Position numbers and translations under genes: made by a program | Notes under the pieces: model-generated | Seen by the model: the letters and a program-made list of their open reading frames with translations, nothing else | The model's database searches: none | What the model was told of the DNA's origin: nothing | Source of the DNA: Planctomycetota bacterium | Lineage (GTDB): Bacteria > Planctomycetota > Planctomycetia > Planctomycetales > Planctomycetaceae | Direction: 5' to 3' | NCBI GenBank assembly: GCA_014584345.1 | Contig: JACTNB010000036.1 | Span: 248,001-312,000 of the forward strand | Length of the DNA: 64,000 bases | Shown: piece after piece, positions 11,179 through 20,609 of the stretch | Layout of the letters: every line of letters starts with the position of its first letter | Position numbering within the stretch: the first letter of the stretch is position 1

Positions 11179-12558
11179 ATGAACCTGACGGAAACGCGCG
11201 GTATTGTCAATCTTCTCTTGCTGCTGTTGCTGATTGAAGCGACCGTTGTGGGGACCCTGGTGGCGAGGCGGATGAGGCAACCTCCGCCGCCGATGCCCGC
11301 CGCCGAGTGGCTCGATCCCCTGTCACGAGAGGACCTTGCCGAACTGGCTCGACTTGCCCAGAGCGATCGCGCCGAGGATCTGCTGACATTGGGGAACGCC
11401 CTGCTGGGAAAGGGGTTTTATTGTCATGCGGAACTCTGCTTTCAACGCGTGAGAGACCGGGAGCCGGATAACCGCGAGGCCGCACATGGCATGGCGTTTT
11501 GCCTGGATCGCACCGGACGCCTGGCCGAAAGCATTCGCGTGTACGAACAGCTCGTCCCGAACGAAACCGGTGAAAAACGGCAGGAATGCCTGTTTGCGAT
11601 CGGGCGTAATTACCTCCGCGAGGAAGAGTCGCTGAAGGCCGAGCAGGTCTTCGAAGAGAACTACGATTACATTCCCGCCAAGCTGCTGTGGAACCGCCTG
11701 CTGGTGAAGACGGGACGAGCCGGGCAGGCCTTGCCTTTCATCGAGGATTTTTTGCGCACGCTCCCCAATTCACTCCGCTTTCAGCAACTTCGGCTCGAAG
11801 CCTGCCAGCAGCTGGGACAACTCGACAAGGTTCAAGAAGCAGCGGACGCCATCGAACGCTCCGAATTGTTGATTCCCGTGAACTTCAGCACCGATTTCCT
11901 GACATTGCAATCCCAGGAGTACGGACTGGAACGTCACTGGGCCGAGTTCCAAAAACTGGAACCCGTGGTGGACCTCGACCAGCAACAGAGGATTATTGCC
12001 GAACTACGCGACAGCATCCGCGATTATCTTTCCCCCTACACGATGGTGCTGCTGACAAAAGCGGCGGAAATTGCCTCCGCGCGGGGAGACGCCACGCTCC
12101 TGGCAAGCCTGCTTGCGGAACTGGAAGCCCTGGGTGAGGAAAATCCCACGCAACTCAGGCTGGCGGGAGACCTGGCCCTGCTGCGGGGGAATGCCCTCGA
12201 AGCCGAGGAGTTGTGGCTGCGTTCCGCCTCAATGACTCCCCTGCGGGAGACACACGAGCGGCTCGCGAAATTGTACGAGTCTCGTGGAAACATAAATGCC
12301 CGAGATGGCCAGCGGGCACGCATGAGCCTGTTGCAGGGGAAGCAGCACTTTTGGGAAAACAAACTGGCGGACGCCACGACCAGCCTGGAACAGGCGGTGG
12401 AACTGGACCCCTCGCTGACCGATGGCTGGTTCTATCTGGGGGAAATCCGGCGGTCGCGGCAAGATGCCGACCAGGCCCGCGACGCGTATCGCAAGTGCCT
12501 GGAACTCCGCCCCAGCCATGGGCGGGCGATGGCTAGACTGGCCCTGCTGACGGAATAA
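11179..12558 (+). CDS. membrane-anchored TPR-repeat protein
   Basis: 459 residues from ATG 11179 (MNLTETRG), chosen because it places one hydrophobic segment (about 9-26, IVNLLLLLLLIEATVVG) at the N-terminus; the frame upstream to 10945 is non-coding in character. The rest is helical TPR-type repeats, for example AEDLLTLGNALLGKG, AAHGMAFCLDRTGRLAESI and the final pair AVELDPSLTDGWFYLGEIRR and KCLELRPSHGRAMARLALL. TPR arrays mediate protein-protein contacts; no enzyme domain is visible. A single N-terminal anchor predicts an inner-membrane protein with a long soluble repeat domain. Partners unknown. Confidence 0.82.
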   Translation: MNLTETRGIVNLLLLLLLIEATVVGTLVARRMRQPPPPMPAAEWLDPLSREDLAELARLAQSDRAEDLLTLGNALLGKGFYCHAELCFQRVRDREPDNREAAHGMAFCLDRTGRLAESIRVYEQLVPNETGEKRQECLFAIGRNYLREEESLKAEQVFEENYDYIPAKLLWNRLLVKTGRAGQALPFIEDFLRTLPNSLRFQQLRLEACQQLGQLDKVQEAADAIERSELLIPVNFSTDFLTLQSQEYGLERHWAEFQKLEPVVDLDQQQRIIAELRDSIRDYLSPYTMVLLTKAAEIASARGDATLLASLLAELEALGEENPTQLRLAGDLALLRGNALEAEELWLRSASMTPLRETHERLAKLYESRGNINARDGQRARMSLLQGKQHFWENKLADATTSLEQAVELDPSLTDGWFYLGEIRRSRQDADQARDAYRKCLELRPSHGRAMARLALLTE

Positions 12559-12572
12559 CGGCTGCGGGCCAG

Positions 12573-12603
12573 AAGCGGCATTCACGCGCAAGGCTGCTTT
12601 TTT
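12573..12603 (+). terminator. rho-independent-type terminator after the TPR gene
   Basis: AGCGGC (12574-12579) pairs with GCTGCT (12593-12598, one G-T pair) and runs into six T residues. It lies 15 bp past the stop codon. Confidence 0.55.
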
Positions 12604-12722
12604 CTATGGGCCTTCCGAGGTTGTGCATTGTTTATGGCGGAGGCAACCTGCCACTCCATGTTGTGGTTCAGTGCTGCGTGCATACCACATAAATCGTATG
12701 CACACCGTACCCTGCAAACCAT

Positions 12723-13964
12723 TTACAGCCGCTCGCGGGCATGGCTCATTTCCGGGATGTTTTCGCTACAGGATTTCCAGCGGAACCAGGGGATGCGCAG
12801 GACGCGCCGTTGGGTTTCGATCAGCATCATCCCGACCAGGCAGGCTACGCTGGCCCAGGCCAGCCAGGACTGGACCCCGTGCGAAGCATGGACATGCATG
12901 CCGGGCGATGTGATCGTCTCCGGTAGCGCCGGCAGGATGAGATGATCCAGTAGAAACCCGGCCCCCACGGCGATCACCAGCAGCGCCACGAAATAGTAGG
13001 TGGCCGTTTTCCAGCCGATCTGAGCACGCAAAGCGTTCATTTCTCCGAAATTCGTGGCGGGGCCGGCAATGATAAAGGCGACAGCGGCACCCGGGCTCAT
13101 ACCCGCCATCATAAAGCTGAAGACCACGGGGATGGCAGCCATCGAACAGGTATAAACGGGCAAGGCAACCAGGATGACCAGCAGCAACGACCAGACCGTG
13201 CGGCTGCCCGTCAACAGCACGATCCAATCCGTCGGCACGAGTGTCAACACCGTGGCGGCGAAGATCAGCCCGACCAGCATGTCGAGACTCACGGAGGGAC
13301 CAAAGTCCCAGAAGACCCAGTGTATCATCCGTCCCAGGCGCTGGTGTAGACTCCCTGCCGCGGCCGAGTGGTGATGGTCCCCCGCGGCCGCCGACTGCTC
13401 GGGCATTGCCGAGCCACAACACGCAGGCGATGTTGCCGGCTCGGAATGCTCGTGTTCCCGCGACGCGCAACACGAGCGCATGGCCGGGACGGTTTCCAGT
13501 TGCACCAGCATCGGCATGGGGTTGTGTTTCTCCAGGTAACCGCGAAACAGGCGATTGCCGAACATGCCCAGGACAAACGATCCCACCACGACGAAAATAA
13601 TTTGCCACAGCGTCAATTCCACGCCCAGCAATTTGATGGAAAGCAACACGGCGGCGGGGGATAGCGTGGGAGCCGCCGTCATAAAGGCCAGGACGGTTCC
13701 CACCCCCGCACCCCCCTGGTAGGCGCCGATGCCGATCGGTACGACACCACACGAACAGATCGGGATCAACGATCCCAGGCCGATCGCCCGCAGTAAAGGC
13801 CACACACCCACGCGGCCAAAAATGCGGCTGAACAGCGACACCGGCAGCAGCACATGCAGCAACCCCGCGATCAAAAAGCCCAGCATCACATACGGGCCAG
13901 ACTCCGCCAGGATGCCGATCAGCTTGAACAAAATGTCCTGAAGCCAAGTCATGCGAACGCCCAT
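12723..13964 (-). CDS. SO_0444/ArsP-type permease with a His/Cys-rich loop
   Basis: 413 residues from ATG 13964; ATG 13952 (MTWLQDILF) is an equally possible start and neither has a strong ribosome site. About eight to nine membrane segments. The motifs IPICSCGVVPIGIGAYQGG and AAPTLSPAAVLLS in the first half, and LPVYTCSMAAIPVVFSFM with IAGPATNFGEMNAL in the second, define the DUF318/SO_0444 permease family (Cu/Zn or As efflux). The central cytoplasmic loop (about 155-200) is rich in Cys and His (SCCASREHEHSEP, ACCGS, GDHHHS), fitting metal binding. Lies 61 bp downstream of aroE on the same strand. Heavy-metal export is the likely role; the metal is not determined. Confidence 0.82.
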   Translation of the reverse strand: MGVRMTWLQDILFKLIGILAESGPYVMLGFLIAGLLHVLLPVSLFSRIFGRVGVWPLLRAIGLGSLIPICSCGVVPIGIGAYQGGAGVGTVLAFMTAAPTLSPAAVLLSIKLLGVELTLWQIIFVVVGSFVLGMFGNRLFRGYLEKHNPMPMLVQLETVPAMRSCCASREHEHSEPATSPACCGSAMPEQSAAAGDHHHSAAAGSLHQRLGRMIHWVFWDFGPSVSLDMLVGLIFAATVLTLVPTDWIVLLTGSRTVWSLLLVILVALPVYTCSMAAIPVVFSFMMAGMSPGAAVAFIIAGPATNFGEMNALRAQIGWKTATYYFVALLVIAVGAGFLLDHLILPALPETITSPGMHVHASHGVQSWLAWASVACLVGMMLIETQRRVLRIPWFRWKSCSENIPEMSHARERL

Positions 13965-14025
13965 CAATGATGAATCAACACTTTCCGCCACGGGGCACGT
14001 GCCGTTGCATTCTACGGGGAGGCGG

Positions 14026-14892
14026 TCAGCCGGCAAACACCTCTTCCAGGGCCCGGCGCATCACCGCCGCGTCTGGAGTGACACCCGTCCACAAGCGAAA
14101 TCCGATCACCCCCTGATTCACCAGCATCCCCAAACCATCGAGTACCTGGCAGCCCAGCGCGCGGGCTTCGCGCACCAGCCTTGTCTCGGGCGGATTCGGG
14201 ATGACGTCGGCAACGACCATCCGCGGCGTAATCGTCTCCAGCCGCAACGGGATCCGCGCCTCGACATCCGGATACAAGCCGATCGACGTGGCATTGATCA
14301 GGACATCGGTTTCCGCCGGTACTTCGTAATCCCCCTCCCAGGGAACGAACTGTGCCGTGATGTCCACCCGCTCCCGCACCGGGCCATTCAACAGTTGAAC
14401 CAGCGTTTCGCCTCGCTCCCGCGAACGATTCACAATCGTGATCTCGCGGGCACCCGCCAGCGCCAACTCGACCGACATGGCGCGTGCCGCCCCGCCCGCC
14501 CCCAGCATAACAATCCGCTTCCCCACCGGGGAACAGACCGCCTGCAGCGATTCCACAAACCCTTTCCCGTCCGTGTTTTCACCCACCAGTTCGGATCCCT
14601 CGCGGACGATACAATTAACGGCCCCCATCAGCTTCGCCGCCTCCGAAAGACGGTCCAGCAACGGTATGACCGCCACCTTGTGAGGAATCGTGAGGTTGCC
14701 GCCACGAAAGTTCATGGCCCGCATCCCCTGCACTGCTGCCGGCAGATCCTCGGGAGAGACCTCGATGGTCAGATACCGCCAGGCGAGTCCGTGATGGCGG
14801 TAAGCCGCCTCCATCATCGCCTGCGTCGGATTCTCCGCCACCGGTTGCCCAAAAACGCTCGTCAATTCCTGCTTGAAATTCAATTCCGCCAT
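14026..14892 (-). CDS. aroE: shikimate dehydrogenase
   Basis: 288 residues, the usual AroE length. It reduces 3-dehydroshikimate to shikimate with NADPH in the chorismate pathway. The N-terminal substrate domain has the catalytic lysine in NLTIPHKVAV, with NTDGKGF near residue 106; the Rossmann half starts MLGAGGAARAMSVEL, followed by the NADP-type NRSRER. DVLINATSIGL and the closing GLGMLVNQG match the family. The ATG overlaps the stop of the preceding coiled-coil gene by one base (TAATG), so translation is probably coupled. Confidence 0.95.
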   Translation of the reverse strand: MAELNFKQELTSVFGQPVAENPTQAMMEAAYRHHGLAWRYLTIEVSPEDLPAAVQGMRAMNFRGGNLTIPHKVAVIPLLDRLSEAAKLMGAVNCIVREGSELVGENTDGKGFVESLQAVCSPVGKRIVMLGAGGAARAMSVELALAGAREITIVNRSRERGETLVQLLNGPVRERVDITAQFVPWEGDYEVPAETDVLINATSIGLYPDVEARIPLRLETITPRMVVADVIPNPPETRLVREARALGCQVLDGLGMLVNQGVIGFRLWTGVTPDAAVMRRALEEVFAG

Positions 14893-15473
14893 TATTCTGG
14901 TCTTTCCGGTTCGCTTTCGGATTGGGGGGCTGGATTGAGCGTCGGAGGTTCGGGAACATCCGGACGTTCGGGCCGGCCCGAACGAGTCTCGGGAGGCCTA
15001 AAATCCCCCCGTCCGGGCGGGATCCGCGTGGCAGGTCCACGCAATCGATCCAGTTTTTCGTGCATTTCACGCATCTGCACTCTTAATTCGGCCACTTCCC
15101 GGCGCAGTTGCTGAATTTCCCGGAGCAGGGGGTTGTCCTGTTCCCACGGCGGTTCGGGCCGGGGACGGGAGGATTCCCGGCGGAGATGTTCGGCCTGTTC
15201 CTGCAGGTCTCGAATCATCCGCTCGACCTGCTCGGCCATCTCTCCCAGGCCTGCCTGCTTCAGGTTGCCGACGGCTACGCGTAACTGGGATATCTGCCGT
15301 TCCAACACTTGTACCCGCATCTGCGGAAGGGCCTCGAATTCTGGACGTGGCCCGGGTTCGCGAAATTCCGGGGGACGGGGAGGAGCCGGTTCATCCCCAC
15401 GGGATGCCGAGAGGGGCAGGAGCATCAACGCTCCCCAGAGAACCGCCTGCAGACTCGATCGAGAGCGTATCAT
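14892..15473 (-). CDS. exported coiled-coil protein, Pro/Arg/Glu-rich
   Basis: 193 residues from ATG 15473, preceded by AGGAGA 9 nt upstream; the frame up to 15863 is non-coding. A signal peptide is likely (MIRSRSSLQAVLWGALMLLP, cleavage near SASRG). Heptad-like helices follow (VLERQISQLRVAVGNL, IQQLRREVAELRVQMREM), with proline-rich flanks at both ends. No enzymatic motif. Planctomycetes have many such small exported coiled-coil proteins of unknown function. Translationally linked to aroE by the TAATG overlap, probably without functional meaning. Confidence 0.75.
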   Translation of the reverse strand: MIRSRSSLQAVLWGALMLLPLSASRGDEPAPPRPPEFREPGPRPEFEALPQMRVQVLERQISQLRVAVGNLKQAGLGEMAEQVERMIRDLQEQAEHLRRESSRPRPEPPWEQDNPLLREIQQLRREVAELRVQMREMHEKLDRLRGPATRIPPGRGDFRPPETRSGRPERPDVPEPPTLNPAPQSESEPERPE

Positions 15474-15774
15474 CGCATTGGTCTCCTGAATGTCGATTGC
15501 CTGAAACTTCCGGTCCACAACTTCCCGCCGGAATGATTGGATCATAACGCATTTTTTATCCGTGTGGGAATCCTTCACGCAAAACTCGATCGCCGAGAGG
15601 AGTCCCCAACCCTTTCCTTTTCCCTTCGGTTCCGTACAACAAGCGTTCGCTGGCGGATGTGCGGCGTAAGAGCGTCTCCAGCGTCGAACAATACCAATCC
15701 GCCTGCTAAACTTTGAGAATCCCCAACAGTTGTTAAACTTCGGATTGGCAACCAAGTACCACGAGAGCCATAAC

Positions 15775-16695
15775 ATGACAGAAAACACAAGCCTCCTCGA
15801 ACAACTCCGCTGGCAAAAGTTTCCCGTTCTCGACGACGGATTTGTCTGTCTGGTGGATGTCATGGGGAACGATTCCAGCGTGGTGCAGGCCGCCCGCGTC
15901 AGTTATGGCGAGGGAACCAAGCAGGTTTCGGATGACCGCACGCTGATTCGCTATCTGCTCAGGCATCGCCACACCACTCCCTTCGAAATGGCGGAAATCA
16001 AGTTGCTGGTGCGGGTGCCGATGGACTGCTGGAGACAATGGATTCGCCATCGCACGGCCAATGTGAACGAATACAGTACCCGCTACTCCGTGGCGATCGA
16101 TGCGGCCCAGGGAACTCCTCCCGATCAATGGCGGACACAATCCCGTTCCAATCGCCAGGGCAGCGATATTCCGCTTCCCGTCGAACAGGGCCAGAAACTG
16201 ACGGAAACAGAGCGGGACTTTCACCGGCAGGCCCGGCAGCTTTACGATGATCGCCTGGCCGCGGGCGTGGCTCGCGAACTGGCCCGCAAGGATCTTCCCT
16301 TGTGCACCTACACGGAAGCCTACTGGAAAATCGACCTGCACAATCTCCTGAATTTCCTGGCCCTGAGGATGGATCCGCACGCCCAACTGGAGATTCGCGA
16401 ATACGCCTCCACGATCGGCGAGAATATCGTCAAGCCGCTGTTTCCCGTCGTCTGGGAAGCCTTCGAGGATTACCGTCTCGGCTCAATGTTTCTCAGCCGA
16501 CTCGATCAGGGTGTCATCCAGCGCATGGCTCGGGCTGCCAGCGAACATCCACGGACCGCTCCCTTCACCGAAGCTGCGTTTCTGGCTGCCCAGGATGAAA
16601 GCTGGAAAAGCCTGACCCGCTGCCGGGAACGCGATGAATGTCGCGAAAAACTGATCGCCCTGGGATTGCTGCACTGGCATGAATCCGTCGATTAG
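15775..16695 (+). CDS. thyX: flavin-dependent thymidylate synthase
   Basis: 306 residues from ATG 15775 (MTENTSLLEQ), with GAGAG upstream; the longer frame to 15730 is not needed. ThyX makes dTMP from dUMP using FAD, NADPH and methylene-tetrahydrofolate. The signature RHRTANVNEYSTRY, a RHRx(7)S-type motif, lies at about 88-101. HTTPFEMAEIKLLV and DLHNLLNFLALRMDPHAQ (the second RxD-type substrate block) match the family. Length is normal for the longer planctomycete/spirochaete-type enzymes. Confidence 0.95.
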   Translation: MTENTSLLEQLRWQKFPVLDDGFVCLVDVMGNDSSVVQAARVSYGEGTKQVSDDRTLIRYLLRHRHTTPFEMAEIKLLVRVPMDCWRQWIRHRTANVNEYSTRYSVAIDAAQGTPPDQWRTQSRSNRQGSDIPLPVEQGQKLTETERDFHRQARQLYDDRLAAGVARELARKDLPLCTYTEAYWKIDLHNLLNFLALRMDPHAQLEIREYASTIGENIVKPLFPVVWEAFEDYRLGSMFLSRLDQGVIQRMARAASEHPRTAPFTEAAFLAAQDESWKSLTRCRERDECREKLIALGLLHWHESVD

Positions 16696-16822
16696 GACCG
16701 TTACCCTCCCGATCGATAATTCACAGTTGCCGCATTCAAAGTTCTGAACCGCGAATGTCGCGTTGTATTCCACTCCAGTGGACTTTGCTCCCTGCGAGTG
16801 ATTTCGGTGTTCCGCGCCAGCG

Positions 16823-17620
16823 TCAGCCCCATTGCAGGGGATCGGTTTCCCTGAGGCTCGCGTGAACCCGCAGGCTCGGAAATTCCTGCTGCAGGCGGTT
16901 GGCCAGCCATTCGCAGGCAAACCGTTCCGAGGCATAATGCCCCACCAGCACCAGTCCGATTCCTTGCGCGCGGGCTTCCAGACAGGCATGAAAACGGGCC
17001 TCTCCGGTAAGCAGCACATCGCAACCCAGGCTGCAGGCCTCGGGCAGAAATTCCGCTGCGGAACCACACGCCACTCCAACGCGCCCTACATGCCGCGACG
17101 ATTCCCCCACGAATTGCAGCCGCTCGATTCCAATCGCGGTTTTCACCAGCTCCAGAAACCGTGGCAACGATACGGACTCCGCAAGGTCTCCCGCGCGACC
17201 CGAGCCGTGGGGCATGCCGGTATCCTCCATGGTCGCGAATGGGCGCAACGGTTGAGTCTTCCGCAATTCCAGCCGCTCGCACCACTGCTGGTTAATTCCC
17301 TGCCGGGCACTGTCGAACGCGGTATGCGGGCTGTAAACGGCAATTCCGCGACCTGCCAGCCGCAGCAGCATGGCTCCCTCGCTCGTTTCCGTCGTGATTT
17401 TCCGCACCGGGCGAAACAGCAGCGGGTGATGCGTCACCACCAGATCGACCTGTTCCTCCAAGGCCTCTTCCGCCACGTCGGGTGTCAGCGTGAGACATGT
17501 CATGACCCTCGAGATGTCCCCCTCGCGATCCCCCAGCAGCAGGCCGACATTGTCCCAGTCCTCGGCGAGGCTCAAGGGTGCAAACGCCTCGAGAAATTCC
17601 AGCACGGATGTCCGCTTCAT
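16823..17620 (-). CDS. Nif3-like dinuclear-metal hexameric protein
   Basis: 265 residues from ATG 17620, with GAGGA about 9 nt upstream; the in-frame stretch to 17863 is spurious. LAEDWDNVGLLLGD, VDLVVTHHPLLFRP and VYSPHTAFDSARQGIN give the metal-binding His/Asp residues of the Nif3/YbgI/DUF34 family, with GEARFHACLEARAQG and VLVGHYASER in the second half. The family forms toroidal hexamers. Its role is not settled (GTP cyclohydrolase-like activity has been reported for one homologue). About 100 bp from the preceding oxidoreductase gene on the same strand, so co-transcription is possible. Confidence 0.9.
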   Translation of the reverse strand: MKRTSVLEFLEAFAPLSLAEDWDNVGLLLGDREGDISRVMTCLTLTPDVAEEALEEQVDLVVTHHPLLFRPVRKITTETSEGAMLLRLAGRGIAVYSPHTAFDSARQGINQQWCERLELRKTQPLRPFATMEDTGMPHGSGRAGDLAESVSLPRFLELVKTAIGIERLQFVGESSRHVGRVGVACGSAAEFLPEACSLGCDVLLTGEARFHACLEARAQGIGLVLVGHYASERFACEWLANRLQQEFPSLRVHASLRETDPLQWG

Positions 17621-17723
17621 GATGTGGCATTCCTCGGTTGGGGTGGTGTTACCCGCAATGAATACGATTCCGCCCCGCCCCGTCGGCTCGCTAAGCCTGG
17701 CCCGTTTTCGCCAGTATTGCACG

Positions 17724-19169
17724 TCAGGCGATTTCCGGCACCACAAACGGTTCGCGGTAGGTTCGCTTGAGGAACGGGTTGGCCAGTTCGGCATGCGGAC
17801 CGACGAAGCGTTCCGTGGCGGGATCGTGCTGCAACAGGGGGCTAAGGCGAACGGCGGCATCATTCATCTGGTACCCATGGGCCTCGATGTGGGTTTTCAT
17901 CTGATCCAGCAACACCTGCCAGGCGGCCTCGTGCCCATTCAGTTCCCGAGACTGATCGACCGAGTAGGCCCCTCCCGCACGGAAGCCGATGTTCGCCAGA
18001 TTGCACCACCCAGTGGAATCGTGTCCGACATCGATGGGCGATTTCAGCAGCGCGTTGTCCCGGGCGCGCACGGCCTGAATGAAGTTTGCCCCATGCGACG
18101 AACCCGCATCCCCCTTGAAACTGCGAATCACCTTGCCCGCCGTGTCGTAGGCCTCTCCCCCGCCACGCCGACCGGCATAATGACCCCCTTCGCATTGCAC
18201 AAGATACCCCGTGGAGACTCCACGGTAGTTGAGGCTGGACTTGGAATTCGGCTGGGCAGGCAAATTGCTCAGACCGATGAACGTGGGAATCTTGCCCGTG
18301 TCGAAGTAGGCGAAATGGACGTTCGGCGTTTCCCCCGCATCATTCCAGGCCAGGCGGCCTCCCCCCGCGAGAATTCGCGTGGGGAGCGTGATTTCATCCC
18401 GAAACACCGTATTGCGGACATCGTCCAGCACATGCACGCCCCAGTTCCCCATTTCTCCCGAACCGGTATTCCAGTCCCAGTGCCAGTCGTAATGGAACTT
18501 CTCGCGAAACAGGGGACGGTCCTCGGCTGGACCGAGCCAGAGATTGTAATCGACACCCGCCGGTATCGGCAGCGGCGTCTCCCGCTTGCCAATGGTCTGG
18601 CGGATCCCATAACGGCAAACCTGCACGAATTGGATTTCCCCCAGTCCCTGTTCCTCGTGTAGAAATTTTCTGATCTCCGCCTGAAATAGTGAGGATCGTT
18701 GCTGCGTGCCGTGCTGCACGATGCGATTGTACTTGCGGGCAGCCGCCACTACCTGCCGGCCTTCCCATTGACTGTGCGACAGCGGCTTTTCGACATACAC
18801 GTCCTTGCCCGCCTGCATCGCCCAGATGGCGGCCAGGCAATGCCAGTGATTGCAGGTCGCTATCGAAACCACATCGATGCTGCTGTCGTCGAGCATATTT
18901 CGCAGGTCGGAATAAACCCTGGACCCGGGAAACTTCGCCTGAAAGGCCATCTGCCGCGATTCGTCGGGATCGACCAGTCCCACAATTTTCACCCCGGGGA
19001 CCGACCGAAACATGTTGGCATGTTCGCCACCACGTCCCCCCAGACCGACGATCGCCAGATTGATTTCCTCGTTGGCGGCCCGGAGAGCACGGGAATTCCC
19101 TCCCATCGCTGCAAACAGGCCCGCTGCCAGGGAAGTTTTGAGAAAGTCGCGGCGAATGAATTGGCTCAT
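17724..19169 (-). CDS. Tat-exported Gfo/Idh/MocA oxidoreductase
   Basis: 481 residues from ATG 19169, with AGGGGG 7 nt upstream. The N-terminus [20 protein letters not shown] is a twin-arginine signal. The Rossmann domain starts [18 protein letters not shown], and [15 protein letters not shown] carries the conserved EKP lysine. The C-terminal domain ([31 protein letters not shown]) follows the planctomycete GFO_IDH_MocA_C class. These NAD(P)-dependent enzymes act on sugars or cyclitols and are heavily duplicated in planctomycetes; substrate unknown. The cofactor is probably loaded before Tat export. Confidence 0.88.
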   Translation of the reverse strand: MSQFIRRDFLKTSLAAGLFAAMGGNSRALRAANEEINLAIVGLGGRGGEHANMFRSVPGVKIVGLVDPDESRQMAFQAKFPGSRVYSDLRNMLDDSSIDVVSIATCNHWHCLAAIWAMQAGKDVYVEKPLSHSQWEGRQVVAAARKYNRIVQHGTQQRSSLFQAEIRKFLHEEQGLGEIQFVQVCRYGIRQTIGKRETPLPIPAGVDYNLWLGPAEDRPLFREKFHYDWHWDWNTGSGEMGNWGVHVLDDVRNTVFRDEITLPTRILAGGGRLAWNDAGETPNVHFAYFDTGKIPTFIGLSNLPAQPNSKSSLNYRGVSTGYLVQCEGGHYAGRRGGGEAYDTAGKVIRSFKGDAGSSHGANFIQAVRARDNALLKSPIDVGHDSTGWCNLANIGFRAGGAYSVDQSRELNGHEAAWQVLLDQMKTHIEAHGYQMNDAAVRLSPLLQHDPATERFVGPHAELANPFLKRTYREPFVVPEIA

Positions 19170-19640
19170 GGAAGGCCCCCTGAAAGCGTTTCTGTCAACC
19201 TCTGCAGCGCGCGGCCACATGCATTGACGATTCCTGGCTCATCAATAATCCAATATAAATGCTTTCGCTCGCGGGAGCAAGTTTTTCCGAAAGAGGACTC
19301 CGTCCGTTTATTTCCAGTCCTTGGCTTGTTGCCATGCCGATCGGCGGTTAGATCGAGCACGATATCGATGGCGCTGGTAAATCCGGGCTGCGCCGACCGC
19401 AATGGTGCCGTCCCTCCGCGGAAAGCTCGAGATGTTCCCACGTCACAATCCTCCGCGGTTTGCATCCGCTCCGAAGACCAGTTTGCCAATGTCGTTCCCC
19501 GTGGGCAGGGCAGGGGGGAGGCTGCGGGATCCGTTTCCGAGGTTCAGTCGGCTTTCTTGGTTGCAAGGACGCACCGGAAGCGGAAGAATGGAGTGTTGCC
19601 TGTTTTGCTTCCTGCTTCACCTCCTACCGGATTTCGTCTC
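19170..19640. other. 471-bp divergent intergenic region
   Basis: No gene recognised; holds the promoter for the oxidoreductase on the left. Nothing else distinct was seen. Confidence 0.4.
19252..19280 (-). promoter_or_regulatory. sigma70-type promoter for the exported oxidoreductase
   Basis: On the minus strand, TTGCTC (19280-19275) and TATATT (19257-19252) are spaced 17 nt apart, about 80 nt upstream of ATG 19169. Confidence 0.4.
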
Positions 19641-20480
19641 GTGAAATTGAGTCGCCTACGAGAAGTCGCCTTGAGAAATGCCCGCAACTATCCCTTGTAC
19701 GGGATCGAGGAGTTGCAGGGCTTGCGCCGGGCGGCCCGCTTCAATGCCCAATTGATGGACGAACTGAGGCCCCATGCGCGGCCGGGGATTACGACCGAGG
19801 AATTGAACGAGATCGCCCATGAATACACCGTGAAGCACGGACACACCCCGGCCTGCCTGGGATACAAGGGATATCCCAAATCGATTTGCACCAGCATCAA
19901 CGATGTTGTCTGTCACGGGATTCCCGGGGCAATCCCCTTGCGGGAGGGGGATATCGTCAATATCGACGTCACCACGGTGGTGGATGGCTGGTACGGCGAT
20001 CAATCGGAAACCTTTCTGATAGGTAACGTTTCCGAGACGGCCCGCGCGGTGACTCAGGTGGCGTTTGATTCGCTGTATGTTGGCATCCGGGCCGCAAAAC
20101 CCTACGGCACCGTGTACGATATTGCCCGGGCCATCACCCACTTTGCAGAGGGGCGGGGATACGGCGTGGTGCGGAATTATCAGGGACACGGCATCGGGCG
20201 TGAATTTCATCAACAGCCCGGAATTCCGCATTACCCGCATGCGTCCACCAAGAAAAGCGTGCTCTTGCCGGGCTGCTGTTTCACCATCGAACCGATGATC
20301 AACGTGGGAGGGGCGGATACCTTTGTGGAGCAGGATGGCTGGACGGTCCGAACGAAGGATGGTTCACTCTCCGCCCAGTTTGAACATCAGATTTTCATGA
20401 CGGAGCAAGGACCGGAAATCCTGACGCTGACCGAACACGGCCCCCAGGAAGGGCACCTGTTCCAAACCTGCGGAATTTAA
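19641..20480 (+). CDS. map: methionine aminopeptidase, type I
   Basis: 279 residues from GTG 19641, the start that gives a normal N-terminus before [20 protein letters not shown]; a TTG at 19671 with GAGAAG upstream is an alternative, and the long open stretch back to 18699 is spurious. It removes the initiator methionine. The five metal ligands are visible: Asp in [11 protein letters not shown] and in WYGDQSET, His in GHGIGREFH, Glu in [10 protein letters not shown], and Glu in [11 protein letters not shown]. The substrate His is in VCHGIPG. A strong terminator follows. Confidence 0.94.
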   Translation: MKLSRLREVALRNARNYPLYGIEELQGLRRAARFNAQLMDELRPHARPGITTEELNEIAHEYTVKHGHTPACLGYKGYPKSICTSINDVVCHGIPGAIPLREGDIVNIDVTTVVDGWYGDQSETFLIGNVSETARAVTQVAFDSLYVGIRAAKPYGTVYDIARAITHFAEGRGYGVVRNYQGHGIGREFHQQPGIPHYPHASTKKSVLLPGCCFTIEPMINVGGADTFVEQDGWTVRTKDGSLSAQFEHQIFMTEQGPEILTLTEHGPQEGHLFQTCGI

Positions 20481-20498
20481 CGCGGGAAAACCGGAGAA

Positions 20499-20523
20499 AT
20501 TGGGGCATTCCCCCGATTTTTTC
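20499..20523 (+). terminator. rho-independent terminator after map
   Basis: AATTGGGG (20499-20506) pairs with CCCCGATT (20512-20519, one wobble) across a 5-nt loop and runs on in T residues. It separates map from the gsp genes. Confidence 0.7.
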
Positions 20524-20609
20524 CGATTCGTCAGGTCTGAAATGCGGCGGGCCGAGTTAGATCCTGTAGTGCCTGATGTTTTGCATGATCCCCTTACCTG
20601 GCAAAGTCC

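Noticed and set aside
13951..15114. Long plus-strand open frame of 387 codons over aroE
   Set aside because: Antisense shadow of aroE and its neighbour; composition is typical of the opposite strand and no family motif is present.
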